From UBA2365 sp964594045 (GTDB lineage Bacteria > Bacteroidota > Bacteroidia > Chitinophagales > Saprospiraceae): DNA of 64,000 nucleotides. Below, one piece after another: positions 7,657 through 18,213 of this stretch (positions are counted from its first letter, which is position 1; each line of letters begins with the position of its first letter). The notes beneath the pieces were generated by a model, which did no database searches, was not told the origin of the DNA, and saw only the letters and a program-made list of their open reading frames with translations. The DNA lies in the NCBI GenBank assembly GCA_964594045.1, contig CAZQKR010000010.1, forward strand, positions 52,293-116,292, read 5' to 3'. Made by a program: the position numbers and the translations under genes.

Positions 7657-10600
7657 TCATTCCATGAAATCGTATTCCTCCTCCTGCTTTTCCGCTTTTG
7701 CAAGTTGGCTTTCGGATGAAGTGACAAACAGATCTCTGAAACGGTGCAATCCGGTCCCAGCCGGAATGTTTTTCCCAACGATCACGTTTTCTTTCAATCC
7801 AGCCAGGTCATCCTTTTTGGCAGCAAATGCAGCCTGGCTCAGCACCTTGGTCGTTTCCTGGAAGGAAGCGGCTGAAATCCAGCTGGCCGTGCTTAATGAT
7901 GCTTTCGTAATACCCAAAAGGATCGGTTTGCTTGTTGCCGGAATAGCATCCCTGATCTTCAGTGTTTTCTGATCGTTGCGCTTCAATTTTGAATTGATCT
8001 CACGGACTTTTCTCAGGCTGATGATCTGCCCCTGCTTCACTTCCCTAGAATCACCCGGATCAACGATCACCTTTTTGTCATAGATCCATTCATTCTGCTT
8101 GATGAATTCCAATCTTTCAACCGGCTCTTTCTCCAGGAAGTTAGTATCACCGGAATCGATGATCTCTACATGGCTCATCATCTGGCGTACAATGATCTCG
8201 ATATGTTTATCATTGATGTCAATACCCTGTGAACGGTACACATCCTGAACTCCATTGACGAGATAGGATTGAACAGCATATTGGCCTTTGATATTCAGGA
8301 TATCCCTTGGCGTCAACGGCCCGTCTGAAAGCCTGGTACCGGCGCGGATAAAGTCTCCATCCTGCACGAGTATGTGTTTGGACAGTCCGATCAGGTATTT
8401 GACCTTTTGACCGGTTTTTTCATCCATGACTTTCACTTCACGTTTACCTCTTTTGATCTTGCCAAAAGAAACGATACCATCAATTTCACTTATGATGGCC
8501 GGATTGGAAGGATTCCTCGCTTCAAACAATTCAGTCACCCTGGGCAAACCACCCGTGATGTCATGGATCTGACCCTGCTTCCTGGGGATCTTGGCGATGA
8601 TGCCACCCATCGGGATCTCATCACCATCTTCTACAGAAATATAGGCTCCCAGCGGAAGGTTGTATGTTTTAACTTCCTCTCCAGAAGGATCCAGGATCGA
8701 GATCGTTGCAATCTTCCGCTTATTCTTGGATTCAATGATCACCTTCTCAATGTGACCGGTCTGGTCATCCCTTTCAGAACGGTAATTCACACCTTCCTCA
8801 ATATCAGTATATTTGATAATTCCTCCAAATTCAGATACGATCACGGAATTGAAAGGATCCCATTCACAGATCACATCTCCGGATTTGATCCTGGCATCCG
8901 CTTTAACCATCAGGATCGCACCATAGGGCACGTGTTTGGTTGTATAAATTTTCTTGGTCTCAGGATCGATGATCCGAATCTCTCCTGCTCTGGAGATCAC
9001 CACATCATTTCCATTTTCTCTTGGTACAACGCGGATATTGTCAAATTCCAGAACTCCGTCAAATTTTGAAATAATGCTGGATTCAGTTTTGGCAACTGAT
9101 GCAATACCACCCACGTGGAAAGTTCTCAAAGTCAACTGAGTACCCGGCTCACCAATGGACTGGGCTGCAATGATTCCAACTGCATCACCTTCCTCGGAAA
9201 TCCTGCCGGTCGCCAGATTTTTACCATAACATTTCCTGCAAACTCCTCTTTCAGATTCACAGGTCAATACTGAACGGATCGTAACTGAATCCACACCAAC
9301 TTCTTCAAGGTATCTGGCCATCCGCTCATTGATATATTCTCCTGCTTCCAGAATCAACTCATCAGTTACAGGATGATAAATATCATTCAGGGCAAATCTT
9401 CCGACTATCCTTGAAAACAGAGTTTCGATCAGGATATCATTTTCGTATAATGCCGTTGTCTTGATTCCTCTTAAAGTCTGGCAATCGTTTTCCCGGATGA
9501 TGACATCCTGGGCAACGTCCACCAGCCTTCTGGTCAGATAACCGGCATCCGCTGTTTTAAGCGCGGTGTCCGCCAAACCCTTTCTGGCACCGTGAGTAGA
9601 AATAAAATACTCCAATACGGACAATCCTTCCAGGAAGTTTGCCAGGATCGGGTTTTCGATGATGGCACTTCCGGTTTCACCTGATTTTCTGGGTTTTGCC
9701 ATCAATCCCCTTAAACCTGCCAGCTGTTTGATCTGCTGTTTGGAACCTCTTGCCCCTGAATCCAGCATCATATACACAGAGTTGAATCCCTGCTTGTGCT
9801 GAGACAATTCATGCAACAGGTTTTGAGTGATCATATTATCCGCAAAGGTCCATTTATCAATGATCTGATTATATCTTTCATTGTTTGTGATCAGCCCCAT
9901 ATTGTAATTCATCCAGACCTCATCCACTTCAGATTGTGCTTCCGCAAGTGTTTGCTCCCGAATGGAAGGTGTGATCAGGTCTCCAAGATTGAATGAAAGA
10001 CCGCCTTTGAATGACCAGTAAAAACCCATCTCCTTGATCTTGTCCAGGAATCGTGCAACCACACTGTAGTCCGTCCTGGTCACAATGTCACCGATCACCG
10101 ACTTGAGGTTTTTCTTTGTCAACAGGAGATTGACAAAAGGTACATTTTCAGGAACTGCCTGGTTAAAGATCACCCTGCCGACAGTTGTATCAATTCTGGC
10201 TAAGCCAATGTTTCCTTTGGCATCTTCAACTCTTTCCCTGACCTGAATTTTCGCATGCAGGTCAACTTTACCTTCGCTGTAGGCGATAATGACCTCTTCC
10301 GGTGAATAAAAGCGTAGACCTTCACCCTGAACTTTATATTCATCTGTTGACTTCAATTCCTTGGTCAGGTAATACAAACCAAGAACCATGTCCTGAGAAG
10401 GCAATGTGATCGGCGATCCATTCTGCGGGTTGAGCATATTGTGTGATGCAAGCATCAGCACCTGTGCTTCCAGAATAGCCGCCTGGCTCAACGGAACGTG
10501 AACAGCCATCTGGTCACCGTCGAAGTCAGCGTTGAATGCACCGCAAACCAATGGGTGGAGTCTGATGGCCTTTCCTTCCACCAGGGTGGGTTGAAAAGCC

Positions 10601-11943
10601 TGAATGGACAATCTGTGCAATGTAGGAGCCCGGTTGAGCATGACCGGATGGCTCTTCAATATGTTCTCCAGGATCTCCCAGATGACAGGATCTTTTCTGT
10701 CAACGAGTTTCTTGGCAGACTTTACAGTTTTTACTATTCCTCTTTCAATCAGCTTCCGTATCACAAAAGGCTTGAACAATTCTGCTGCCATTCCTTTGGG
10801 GATACCGCATTCGTGCAGTTTAAGTTCCGGACCAACCACAATAACGGAACGACCAGAATAGTCAACCCTTTTACCTAAAAGGTTTTGACGGAAACGGCCC
10901 TGCTTTCCTTTCAGGACACCGCTCAATGATTTTAATGCCCTTCCGCCCTGTGATTTTACTGCGCTGGATTTTCTTGAGTTGTCAAACAATGAATCCACCG
11001 CTTCCTGAAGCATCCTCTTTTCATTTCTGAGAATGACTTCCGGGGCTTTGATCTCGAGCAATCTGATCAGCCTGTTGTTCCTGATAATGACCCTTCTGTA
11101 AAGGTCATTCAGGTCTGAGGATGCAAATCTGCCACCATCAAGTGGAACCAAAGGTCTCAGTTCAGGCGGGATCACCGGTAAATATTTGATCACAGACCAT
11201 TCCGGTCTGTTTTCCCTGTTGACCATACCTTCCCTGAAAGACTCGATCACCCTGAGTCTTTGCAATGCTTCGGACTTTCTTTGCTGAGAAGTTTCATTGG
11301 CGGCTTTATGCCTTAACTCATATGACAATGAATCCAGGTCGATGGCAGATAGAAGATCATATATCGCTTCTGCTCCCATCTTTGCCACGAATTTCTGAGG
11401 ATCTTCATCTGGTAGCATCTGATTTTCTTCAGGAAGGGAGTCAATGATATCAAAATACTCTTCTTCAGAAATCAAAGCGTATTTATCTATTGAACCTTCT
11501 TTAATACCTGGTTGAATGACCACATATCTTTCATAATAGATGATATTCTCCAGATTTTTGGAAGACATTCCAAGTAAATATCCGATCTTATTGGGAAGTG
11601 ATTTGAAAAACCAGATATGTACAACAGGTACAACGAGCTTGATGTGTCCCATTCTTTCCCTGCGCACTTTTTTTTCAGTTACCTCAACACCACATCTGTC
11701 GCAAATGATCCCTTTGTACCTGATCCTTTTATATTTTCCACAGTAACATTCGAAATCTTTGGTGGGGCCAAAAATCCTTTCACAAAACAATCCATCCCTT
11801 TCAGGTTTATATGACCGGTAGTTGATGGTCTCAGGTTTGAGCACTTCACCAAATGAACGCTCAAGCACCTCATCCGGGGAGGCAAGCCTGATGCTTATGG
11901 TATTGAAATTTTCGCTTTGTGGTTCCTTTTTATTGAATGCCAT
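7657..11943 (-). CDS. rpoC: DNA-directed RNA polymerase subunit beta'
   Basis: 1428 residues. N-terminal zinc ribbon (CYCGKY...CDRCG), the catalytic NADFDGDQMAVH motif that holds the active-site magnesium, and a second cysteine cluster (CESERGVCRKCYG) are all visible. Last gene of the rplKAJL-rpoBC block, 54 bp after rpoB, and closed by the terminator at 7573-7605. The C-terminus (KQEEEYDFME) is acidic as in Bacteroidota homologues. Confidence 0.99.
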   Translation of the reverse strand: MAFNKKEPQSENFNTISIRLASPDEVLERSFGEVLKPETINYRSYKPERDGLFCERIFGPTKDFECYCGKYKRIRYKGIICDRCGVEVTEKKVRRERMGHIKLVVPVVHIWFFKSLPNKIGYLLGMSSKNLENIIYYERYVVIQPGIKEGSIDKYALISEEEYFDIIDSLPEENQMLPDEDPQKFVAKMGAEAIYDLLSAIDLDSLSYELRHKAANETSQQRKSEALQRLRVIESFREGMVNRENRPEWSVIKYLPVIPPELRPLVPLDGGRFASSDLNDLYRRVIIRNNRLIRLLEIKAPEVILRNEKRMLQEAVDSLFDNSRKSSAVKSQGGRALKSLSGVLKGKQGRFRQNLLGKRVDYSGRSVIVVGPELKLHECGIPKGMAAELFKPFVIRKLIERGIVKTVKSAKKLVDRKDPVIWEILENILKSHPVMLNRAPTLHRLSIQAFQPTLVEGKAIRLHPLVCGAFNADFDGDQMAVHVPLSQAAILEAQVLMLASHNMLNPQNGSPITLPSQDMVLGLYYLTKELKSTDEYKVQGEGLRFYSPEEVIIAYSEGKVDLHAKIQVRERVEDAKGNIGLARIDTTVGRVIFNQAVPENVPFVNLLLTKKNLKSVIGDIVTRTDYSVVARFLDKIKEMGFYWSFKGGLSFNLGDLITPSIREQTLAEAQSEVDEVWMNYNMGLITNNERYNQIIDKWTFADNMITQNLLHELSQHKQGFNSVYMMLDSGARGSKQQIKQLAGLRGLMAKPRKSGETGSAIIENPILANFLEGLSVLEYFISTHGARKGLADTALKTADAGYLTRRLVDVAQDVIIRENDCQTLRGIKTTALYENDILIETLFSRIVGRFALNDIYHPVTDELILEAGEYINERMARYLEEVGVDSVTIRSVLTCESERGVCRKCYGKNLATGRISEEGDAVGIIAAQSIGEPGTQLTLRTFHVGGIASVAKTESSIISKFDGVLEFDNIRVVPRENGNDVVISRAGEIRIIDPETKKIYTTKHVPYGAILMVKADARIKSGDVICEWDPFNSVIVSEFGGIIKYTDIEEGVNYRSERDDQTGHIEKVIIESKNKRKIATISILDPSGEEVKTYNLPLGAYISVEDGDEIPMGGIIAKIPRKQGQIHDITGGLPRVTELFEARNPSNPAIISEIDGIVSFGKIKRGKREVKVMDEKTGQKVKYLIGLSKHILVQDGDFIRAGTRLSDGPLTPRDILNIKGQYAVQSYLVNGVQDVYRSQGIDINDKHIEIIVRQMMSHVEIIDSGDTNFLEKEPVERLEFIKQNEWIYDKKVIVDPGDSREVKQGQIISLRKVREINSKLKRNDQKTLKIRDAIPATSKPILLGITKASLSTASWISAASFQETTKVLSQAAFAAKKDDLAGLKENVIVGKNIPAGTGLHRFRDLFVTSSESQLAKAEKQEEEYDFME

Positions 11944-11997
11944 AATTTTTCTGATAACTATTTATTAAAAATCCAGATTTCTGCAAAGAGGATCATA

Positions 11998-14900
11998 TTA
12001 TTCAAAAATAATATCTAAAGCCAAACCTCTCAATTCATGAATAAGTACGTTGAAAGATTCCGGTATACCTGGTTCAGGCAGAGGATCTCCCTTTACAATT
12101 GCTTCATAAGCCTTAGCCCTTCCCTTGATGTCGTCTGATTTGATGGTGAGCAATTCCCTCAGAATATTGGAAGCGCCGTATGCTTCAAGTGCCCAAACCT
12201 CCATTTCCCCGAAACGCTGACCTCCGAACTGGGCTTTACCACCCAATGGCTGTTGCGTGATCAGAGAGTAAGGTCCAATGGACCTGGCGTGCATCTTATC
12301 ATCCACCATGTGGGATAATTTTAGCATATAGATCACGCCAACCGTTGCTTTCTGGTGGAATCTGTCACCGGTTTCACCATCAAACAGGTACGTTTGTCCC
12401 AATGGTGGCAATTTTGCCTTGCTGATATATTCCTCGATCTGGTCAACGCTGGCACCGTCAAAGATCGGCGTAGAAAACTTAACACCCATTTCTTTGCCTG
12501 CCCAACCTAAAACCGTTTCGAAAATCTGACCGATGTTCATCCTCGAAGGTACACCCAGAGGGTTAAGGACGATATCAACAGGAGTACCATCTTCAAGGAA
12601 CGGCATATCTTCTATCGGTACGATTTTGGCAACGATACCTTTATTTCCGTGTCTACCCGCAAGTTTGTCTCCAACTTTAAGCTTTCTTTTCTTGACCAGG
12701 TAAACTTTTGCCAATTTCAAAACTCCTGCCGGCAACTCATCACCAATATTGATGTTGAATAATTCCCTTTTATACCTTCCGGTCAGCTCACTTGCCTTGA
12801 TCGCATAATTATGTAGCAGGGAAGCAACCATCTTATTCAGTTCACCATCCTTGGTCCAGTTGCTGTAATCCACAGTTGAAAACTCAATATCGTTGAATAG
12901 TTTTCTGTTGAATTTTGAACCTTTCGGGATAAGCACTTCACCAAAAATATTCTTGATCTCTTCACTGACCTTTTCTTCAAGGAGAGCCATCATTTTGTCG
13001 ACGAGCAAAGTTTTCAGCTCATTCATTTCAACCGCATGGTTATCTTCCAAATCAGTCAATTGATCTTTCTCCTTGACTTTCTGAAACTTATCCTTTTTAG
13101 ATCTTTCAAAAAGTTGCCTTCCGATGATCACACCTTCTGTAGCGGGTGGTGCTTTGAGTGATGCATCCTTTACATCGCCGGCTTTATCTCCAAAAATGGC
13201 GCGCAATAATTTTTCTTCCGGTGTCGGATCAGATTCACCTTTGGGTGTGATCTTTCCGATCAGGATATCACCCTCCTTGACCCAGGCGCCTATTCTGATG
13301 ATCCCATCCTCGCTCAAATCCTTGGTGGCTTCCTCGCTCACATTAGGAATATCATTGGTCAGTTCTTCCTCTCCCAGTTTGATATCTCTTACTTCCAGTT
13401 CAAAGCTTTCAATATGGATCGAAGTAAAGACATCTTCCTGAACGACACGTTCTGATATCACGATCGCATCCTCAAAGTTATAACCCTTCCATGGCATAAA
13501 TGCAACCATCAGGTTTTGGCCCAAAGCAAGTTCACCTTGTTGTGTAGCGTAGCCATCACAAAGTAATTGTCCTTTGACCACCCTGTCACCTTTTCTGACC
13601 AATGGTTTCAGATTGATACAGGTTCCCTGGTTGGTTCTGAGGAATTTGATCAGGTTATAATCCTTGATGTTGCTTTCAATGCTGACCATTTCCTCTTCAG
13701 GGGTTCTGTCATACATGATCCTGATCATATTGGAGTCAACATACTGGACCACTCCGTTACCTTCAGCGTTGATCAGGATCCTGGAATCCTGTGCAACCGT
13801 CTTTTCTATGCCCGTTCCAACGATCGGAGAGTGAGGTTTAACCAGTGGTACGGCCTGCCGTTGCATGTTCGAGCCCATCAGGGCACGGTTGGCATCGTCG
13901 TTTTCCAGGAACGGGATCAAAGATGCAGAAACGCCCACGATCTGGTTTGGTGCAATATCAATATAGTCAATTTCTTCCGGAGTCAATACCGGAAATTCGC
14001 CATGTTCTCTTGATTTCACCCGGTCGCTGTCAAAAGCACCTTTTTCATCAATTGGTGTATTTGCCTGGGCAATTTTTTTATAATCTTCTCCTGATGCGGA
14101 GAGGTATATCACATCTTTCGTCAGGTCCACTTTCCCTTCCTTGACCTCCCTGTAAGGGGTTTCAAGAAAGCCCATGGAATTGACCTTGGCATGTACTGCA
14201 AGTGAAGAGATCAGACCGATGTTTGGGCCTTCAGGGGTTTCGATCGTACACAGACGTCCATAGTGAGAATAGTGTACGTCCCTGACCTCAAATCCGGCTC
14301 TTTCCCTTGATAAACCACCGGGTCCAAGTGCTGAAATCCTGCGTTTGTGCGTAATTTCTGCCAGTGGGTTGGTTTGATCCAAAAACTGTGAAAGCTGACT
14401 TGTTCCAAAAAACGAATTGATCACCGAGGATAATGTCCTTGCGTTGACAAGGTCAACAGGTGTGAACACTTCATTATCCCTTACATTCATTCTTTCCCTG
14501 ATGGTCCTTGCCAGCCTGGCAAGCCCGATGCTGAATTGCCCGTAAAGCTGCTCGCCAACGGTTCTGACCCTCCTGTTACCCAGGTGATCAATATCATCCA
14601 GTTCCGCATTCTGATTGATCAGGTTGATCAGATATTTGATAATTTCAATAAAGTCTTCCTTACAAAGCACGTGAAGATTTTTATCCACATCTATGCCCAA
14701 CTTGGAATTGATCTTATATCTGCCAACTTCTCCAAGGTCGTATCTTGACTCAGAGAAAAACATTTTATCGATGATACCACGGGCGGTTTCTTCATCCGGT
14801 GGTTCAGCGCCTCTTAACTGGCGATAGATCTGAGCCACAGCTTCAAGTTCTGATGAAGCCGGATCTTTTTGAAGGGTATTGTAAATTACAGAATAATCAA

Positions 14901-15822
14901 TATCCAGATCTTCCCGTTGGAGGATCACGTGATCCACTCCTGAAGAGAAGATCAGTTTGATATTTTCTTCATCGATGACAACATCCCTGTCCAGAATGAT
15001 CTCATTTCTCTCAATGGAAACCAGTTCTCCGGTATCTTCATCCACAAAATCTTCCGTCCATTTCTTCAATACCCTTGCCGCGAGCTTTCTTCCGATGACA
15101 TTGGAAGCCTGTTCTTTTCCTTTCAGCGGAATTTCTTCCACCAGTTGGAATATATCCAGAATTTCCTTGTCTGAATCATAACCGATTGCGCGGAGCAAGG
15201 TAGTTACAGGTAATTTCTTCTTTCGGTCAATGTAGGCATACATGACCATATTGATATCAGTAGTAAATTCCATCCAGGCTCCTCTGAAAGGAATAACCCT
15301 GGCTGAATAGATTTTTGTTCCGTTCGGATGGTAGGTCTGGCTGAAAAATACACCGGGTGAACGATGCAATTGCGATACAATGACCCGTTCAGCACCATTG
15401 ATCACAAATGACCCTTTTGGAGTCATATAAGGAATATTCCCCAGGAATACATCCTGCTCAACTGTTTCAAAATCAATATGTTCCTCATCATTACAGGACA
15501 ATCTCATTTTAGCGCGGAGGGATACGCTGTAGGTAAGCCCCCTTTCCATACATTCTGCAATTGAGTATCTGGGAAAGTCGATCTGGTAATCTATAAACTC
15601 CAGTAAAAAGATATTCCTGGCATCAGATACCGGAAAATGTTCCTTGAAAACTTTATGTAATCCTTCAAGATGCCTGTTTTCAGGTGCGGTTTCAATTTGA
15701 AAAAACTCTTTAAAAGAATCAAGTTGAATGGATAACAAATCCGGATAATATGCCGGTAATTTTATTTTCCCAAAATTTACTCTATTGTAGCCGTGGGTGG
15801 TTAAAGATTCATTATAAGGCAT
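11998..15822 (-). CDS. rpoB: DNA-directed RNA polymerase subunit beta
   Basis: 1274 residues from the ATG at 15822 (MPYNESLTTHGYNRVNFG). The frame is open 93 bp further upstream, but that part overlaps the terminator-like hairpin at 15889-15922 and does not look coding. The rifampicin region (GTSQLSQFLDQTNPLAEITHKRRISALGP, split here for brevity) keeps the usual Asp, His and Ser, so no resistance substitution is evident. GRHGNKG and the C-terminal LRGLALDI segment also match. Separated from rplL by 157 bp containing the hairpin. Confidence 0.99.
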   Translation of the reverse strand: MPYNESLTTHGYNRVNFGKIKLPAYYPDLLSIQLDSFKEFFQIETAPENRHLEGLHKVFKEHFPVSDARNIFLLEFIDYQIDFPRYSIAECMERGLTYSVSLRAKMRLSCNDEEHIDFETVEQDVFLGNIPYMTPKGSFVINGAERVIVSQLHRSPGVFFSQTYHPNGTKIYSARVIPFRGAWMEFTTDINMVMYAYIDRKKKLPVTTLLRAIGYDSDKEILDIFQLVEEIPLKGKEQASNVIGRKLAARVLKKWTEDFVDEDTGELVSIERNEIILDRDVVIDEENIKLIFSSGVDHVILQREDLDIDYSVIYNTLQKDPASSELEAVAQIYRQLRGAEPPDEETARGIIDKMFFSESRYDLGEVGRYKINSKLGIDVDKNLHVLCKEDFIEIIKYLINLINQNAELDDIDHLGNRRVRTVGEQLYGQFSIGLARLARTIRERMNVRDNEVFTPVDLVNARTLSSVINSFFGTSQLSQFLDQTNPLAEITHKRRISALGPGGLSRERAGFEVRDVHYSHYGRLCTIETPEGPNIGLISSLAVHAKVNSMGFLETPYREVKEGKVDLTKDVIYLSASGEDYKKIAQANTPIDEKGAFDSDRVKSREHGEFPVLTPEEIDYIDIAPNQIVGVSASLIPFLENDDANRALMGSNMQRQAVPLVKPHSPIVGTGIEKTVAQDSRILINAEGNGVVQYVDSNMIRIMYDRTPEEEMVSIESNIKDYNLIKFLRTNQGTCINLKPLVRKGDRVVKGQLLCDGYATQQGELALGQNLMVAFMPWKGYNFEDAIVISERVVQEDVFTSIHIESFELEVRDIKLGEEELTNDIPNVSEEATKDLSEDGIIRIGAWVKEGDILIGKITPKGESDPTPEEKLLRAIFGDKAGDVKDASLKAPPATEGVIIGRQLFERSKKDKFQKVKEKDQLTDLEDNHAVEMNELKTLLVDKMMALLEEKVSEEIKNIFGEVLIPKGSKFNRKLFNDIEFSTVDYSNWTKDGELNKMVASLLHNYAIKASELTGRYKRELFNINIGDELPAGVLKLAKVYLVKKRKLKVGDKLAGRHGNKGIVAKIVPIEDMPFLEDGTPVDIVLNPLGVPSRMNIGQIFETVLGWAGKEMGVKFSTPIFDGASVDQIEEYISKAKLPPLGQTYLFDGETGDRFHQKATVGVIYMLKLSHMVDDKMHARSIGPYSLITQQPLGGKAQFGGQRFGEMEVWALEAYGASNILRELLTIKSDDIKGRAKAYEAIVKGDPLPEPGIPESFNVLIHELRGLALDIIFE

Positions 15823-15888
15823 GCTCAATAATTTATTATTTCCAGATAAATAAAGCTCGCACAGGTGATGGTTCAGGCAAAAAACGGT

Positions 15889-15922
15889 AAAAGCCCGGTC
15901 TGTATACACATACAAACCAGGC
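15889..15922 (-). terminator. Terminator-like attenuator between rplL and rpoB
   Basis: On the minus strand GCCTGGTTTGTAT (complement of 15910-15922) pairs with ATACAGACCGGGC (complement of 15893-15905) over 13 positions, two of them G-U, around a 4-nt loop, followed directly by TTTT and, a few bases on, six more T. This looks like an intrinsic terminator inside the operon. In E. coli a partial terminator at the same place lowers rpoBC expression relative to the ribosomal proteins; the same role here is inferred. Confidence 0.7.
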
Positions 15923-15979
15923 TACATACATCTTAATATGTCAGCAAAAAAGAAATTTGCATCAAGGAATTACAGTCTT

Positions 15980-16366
15980 TTATTTCAGTTCAACTGTAGC
16001 ACCTGCTGCTTCAAGAGCTGCTTTGATGCTTTCTGCTTCCGCTTTGGGAGCGCCTTGCTTGATTACGCCAGGTGCACCGTCAACCATATCTTTTGCTTCT
16101 TTCAAACCAACATTCAACAGAGTTTTTACCTCTTTAACAACTTGTAACTTTGCAGCACCAGCTGATTGCAACAAAATGTCAAATTCAGTTTTTTCGGCTT
16201 CAGCAGGAGCAGCGTCTCCACCACCTGCAGCAGGTCCTGCAGCAACTGCAACAGCAGCAGCAGCTGGCTCGATGCCGTACTCTTCCTTCAAAATTTGTGC
16301 TAATTCCTGAACTTCTTTAACAGTCAAGTTCACCAACTGTTCTGCAAATGATTTTAAATCTGCCAT
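15980..16366 (-). CDS. rplL: 50S ribosomal protein L7/L12
   Basis: 128 residues: N-terminal dimerisation domain (LKSFAEQLVNLTVKEVQELA), an Ala/Gly-rich hinge near residues 34-56, and the C-terminal factor-binding domain (EFDILL...KVVKEVKTLLNVGLKEAKDMVDG region). It forms the stalk with L10, encoded just upstream (67 bp). Confidence 0.98.
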   Translation of the reverse strand: MADLKSFAEQLVNLTVKEVQELAQILKEEYGIEPAAAAVAVAAGPAAGGGDAAPAEAEKTEFDILLQSAGAAKLQVVKEVKTLLNVGLKEAKDMVDGAPGVIKQGAPKAEAESIKAALEAAGATVELK

Positions 16367-16433
16367 TTTAATGCATTTTAAATTTTAAATAAAATTATTT
16401 ATCTAAATGCGTATTGCGCTTGGAAGCCTGCAT

Positions 16434-16961
16434 TTATGAAGCTCTTTCTTCGAGAGCCTTAACCAACCCTGCCAAAGTATTTGCCCCTGATTTGAGGGAG
16501 CCAATAACATTTTTCGCAGGAGATTGCAATATCAAAATAATGTCTCCGATCAGTTCCTGCTTTGACTTCAAAGACTTCAACGTGTCCAGTTGATCATCTC
16601 CGAAAAAGACAGCACTATCGATGTAGGCAGCTTTCAGTAAAGGTTTTTCATTTTCTTTTCTGAACTCGCTTAACAGCTTTGCCGGCAGATTGCCGCTTTC
16701 AGCAAACATGATCGCAGTCGAGCCTTTCAACGCATCATAAAGTGGTTCAAAACCTCTTTCTGCTGCATTTTTCTCCAAAGCTTTCTTGATCAGTGTATTT
16801 TTAACAACTTTTAATTCTACGTTGTTGTTGAAACAAATCCTTCTGAATTTATTCATTTGTGCAACTGACAGTGATATAAAATCAGTAAAATAAATGTAGT
16901 CGCTTTTTGAAAATTTCTCAGACAGGGATTCGATTACCTGCAATTTATCTTCTTTTTTCAT
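16434..16961 (-). CDS. rplJ: 50S ribosomal protein L10
   Basis: 175 residues; anchors L7/L12 dimers to 23S rRNA. The N-terminal globular part (KSDYIYFTDFISLSVAQMNKFR) and VVKNTLIKKAL are typical, as is the helical C-terminal tail that carries the L12 binding sites. Only 18 bp separate it from rplA, so the long L10 leader known from enterobacteria is absent here. Confidence 0.98.
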   Translation of the reverse strand: MKKEDKLQVIESLSEKFSKSDYIYFTDFISLSVAQMNKFRRICFNNNVELKVVKNTLIKKALEKNAAERGFEPLYDALKGSTAIMFAESGNLPAKLLSEFRKENEKPLLKAAYIDSAVFFGDDQLDTLKSLKSKQELIGDIILILQSPAKNVIGSLKSGANTLAGLVKALEERAS

Positions 16962-16979
16962 TTTTTGCCAATTTTAATA

Positions 16980-17675
16980 TCACCTAATAAACTCCTTTGT
17001 ATCGATCTTAACACCAGGACTCATGGTACTTGCAACAGAAACAGATTTCAGGTAAGTTCCCTTCACAGTTGATGGTTTCATCCTGATCAGCGTGGTTACG
17101 ATCTCCTTGGCGTTCTGAGCGAGTTTTTCGTCAGTGAAAGAAATTCTTCCAATAGGTGAATGCACGATTCCATATTTATCCACACGGAAAGCTACTTTAC
17201 CACCTTTCACCTCCGTTACAGCCTGTCCCACATCCATTGTAACTGTTCCGCTCTTTGGGTTAGGCATCAATCCTCTGGGACCCAAAACTCTTCCCAATCG
17301 TCCGATCTGTGCCATCACACTTGGCATTGCTACGATCACATCGAAATCCAGCCAACCATCGGCAACTTTCTGGATATACTCATCCAAACCCGCAAAATCA
17401 GCGCCTGCAGCCATTGCCTCCTGCTCTTTGTCAGGAGTACAGAATACGAGCACTTTTTTAGTTTTACCGGTACCGTGAGGCAGTACCACCGTTCCCCTGA
17501 GCGCCTGATCAGCTTTCCTGGGGTCAACCCCAAGATTGATATGAATATCCACTGAGGCATCAAAACGGGCAACATTCGCATCTTTAACAAGACCCATTGC
17601 TTCGTTCAACCCATACTGTTTGGTGGAGTCAACTTTAGCAACGGCAGCCTTCATTTTTTTAGTCAATTTTGCCAT
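16980..17675 (-). CDS. rplA: 50S ribosomal protein L1
   Basis: 231 residues. The L1 signature around GLMPNPKSGTV and the preceding AQIGRLGRVLGPRG are present. Forms the L1 stalk at the ribosomal E site and, in many bacteria, represses its own operon by binding the rplK leader. Sits 68 bp after rplK. Confidence 0.98.
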   Translation of the reverse strand: MAKLTKKMKAAVAKVDSTKQYGLNEAMGLVKDANVARFDASVDIHINLGVDPRKADQALRGTVVLPHGTGKTKKVLVFCTPDKEQEAMAAGADFAGLDEYIQKVADGWLDFDVIVAMPSVMAQIGRLGRVLGPRGLMPNPKSGTVTMDVGQAVTEVKGGKVAFRVDKYGIVHSPIGRISFTDEKLAQNAKEIVTTLIRMKPSTVKGTYLKSVSVASTMSPGVKIDTKEFIR

Positions 17676-17743
17676 TACAAAAAATTTTGAGGTATTAGCA
17701 TACTATTTGATCAATAGTACTCCCTACCAAAGTTATAAAAATA

Positions 17744-18190
17744 TTAGTTTTCAGCCCAGGGAGCTTTGCCTGTTACCACCAGCCCCATACTTCTGGCTGT
17801 GCCGGCAACCATTTTCATAGCAGATTCAAGTGTAAATGCATTCAAATCAGCCATTTTATCCTGAGCGATGTCTCTTACCTGATCCCAAGTGACTTTACCT
17901 ACTTTGTCCCTGTTTGGAACAGCGCTTCCTTTTTTGACTTTTGAAGCTTCCATCAACTGCACAGCAGCTGGGGAGGTTTTGATCTCAAAATCAAAGGATT
18001 TGTCCTTATAAACAGAAATTACTACCGGCAAAACCTTTCCCATTGATTCCTGTGTTGCAGCATTGAATCTTTTACAGAATTCCATGATGTTCACACCTTT
18101 GGAACCCAGTGCGGGTCCGATTGGCGGAGCAGGATTGGCTTGTCCACCCTTCACTTGTAACTTAATATAAACTTCAACTACTTTTGCCAT
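17744..18190 (-). CDS. rplK: 50S ribosomal protein L11
   Basis: 148 residues. N-terminal KLQVKGGQANPAPPIGPALG and C-terminal RNA-binding domain ending in ARSMGLVV. Component of the GTPase-associated centre, the stringent-factor sensing site. Starts 23 bp after nusG. Confidence 0.98.
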   Translation of the reverse strand: MAKVVEVYIKLQVKGGQANPAPPIGPALGSKGVNIMEFCKRFNAATQESMGKVLPVVISVYKDKSFDFEIKTSPAAVQLMEASKVKKGSAVPNRDKVGKVTWDQVRDIAQDKMADLNAFTLESAMKMVAGTARSMGLVVTGKAPWAEN

Positions 18191-18213
18191 TTTATAAATA
18201 TTTTCAATATTCT

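Noticed and set aside
8374..9069. 231-codon frame opposite rpoC
   Set aside because: Shadow of a highly conserved gene on the other strand.
15823..15915. 31-codon N-terminal extension of RpoB
   Set aside because: It overlaps the terminator-like hairpin and adds residues that RpoB homologues lack.
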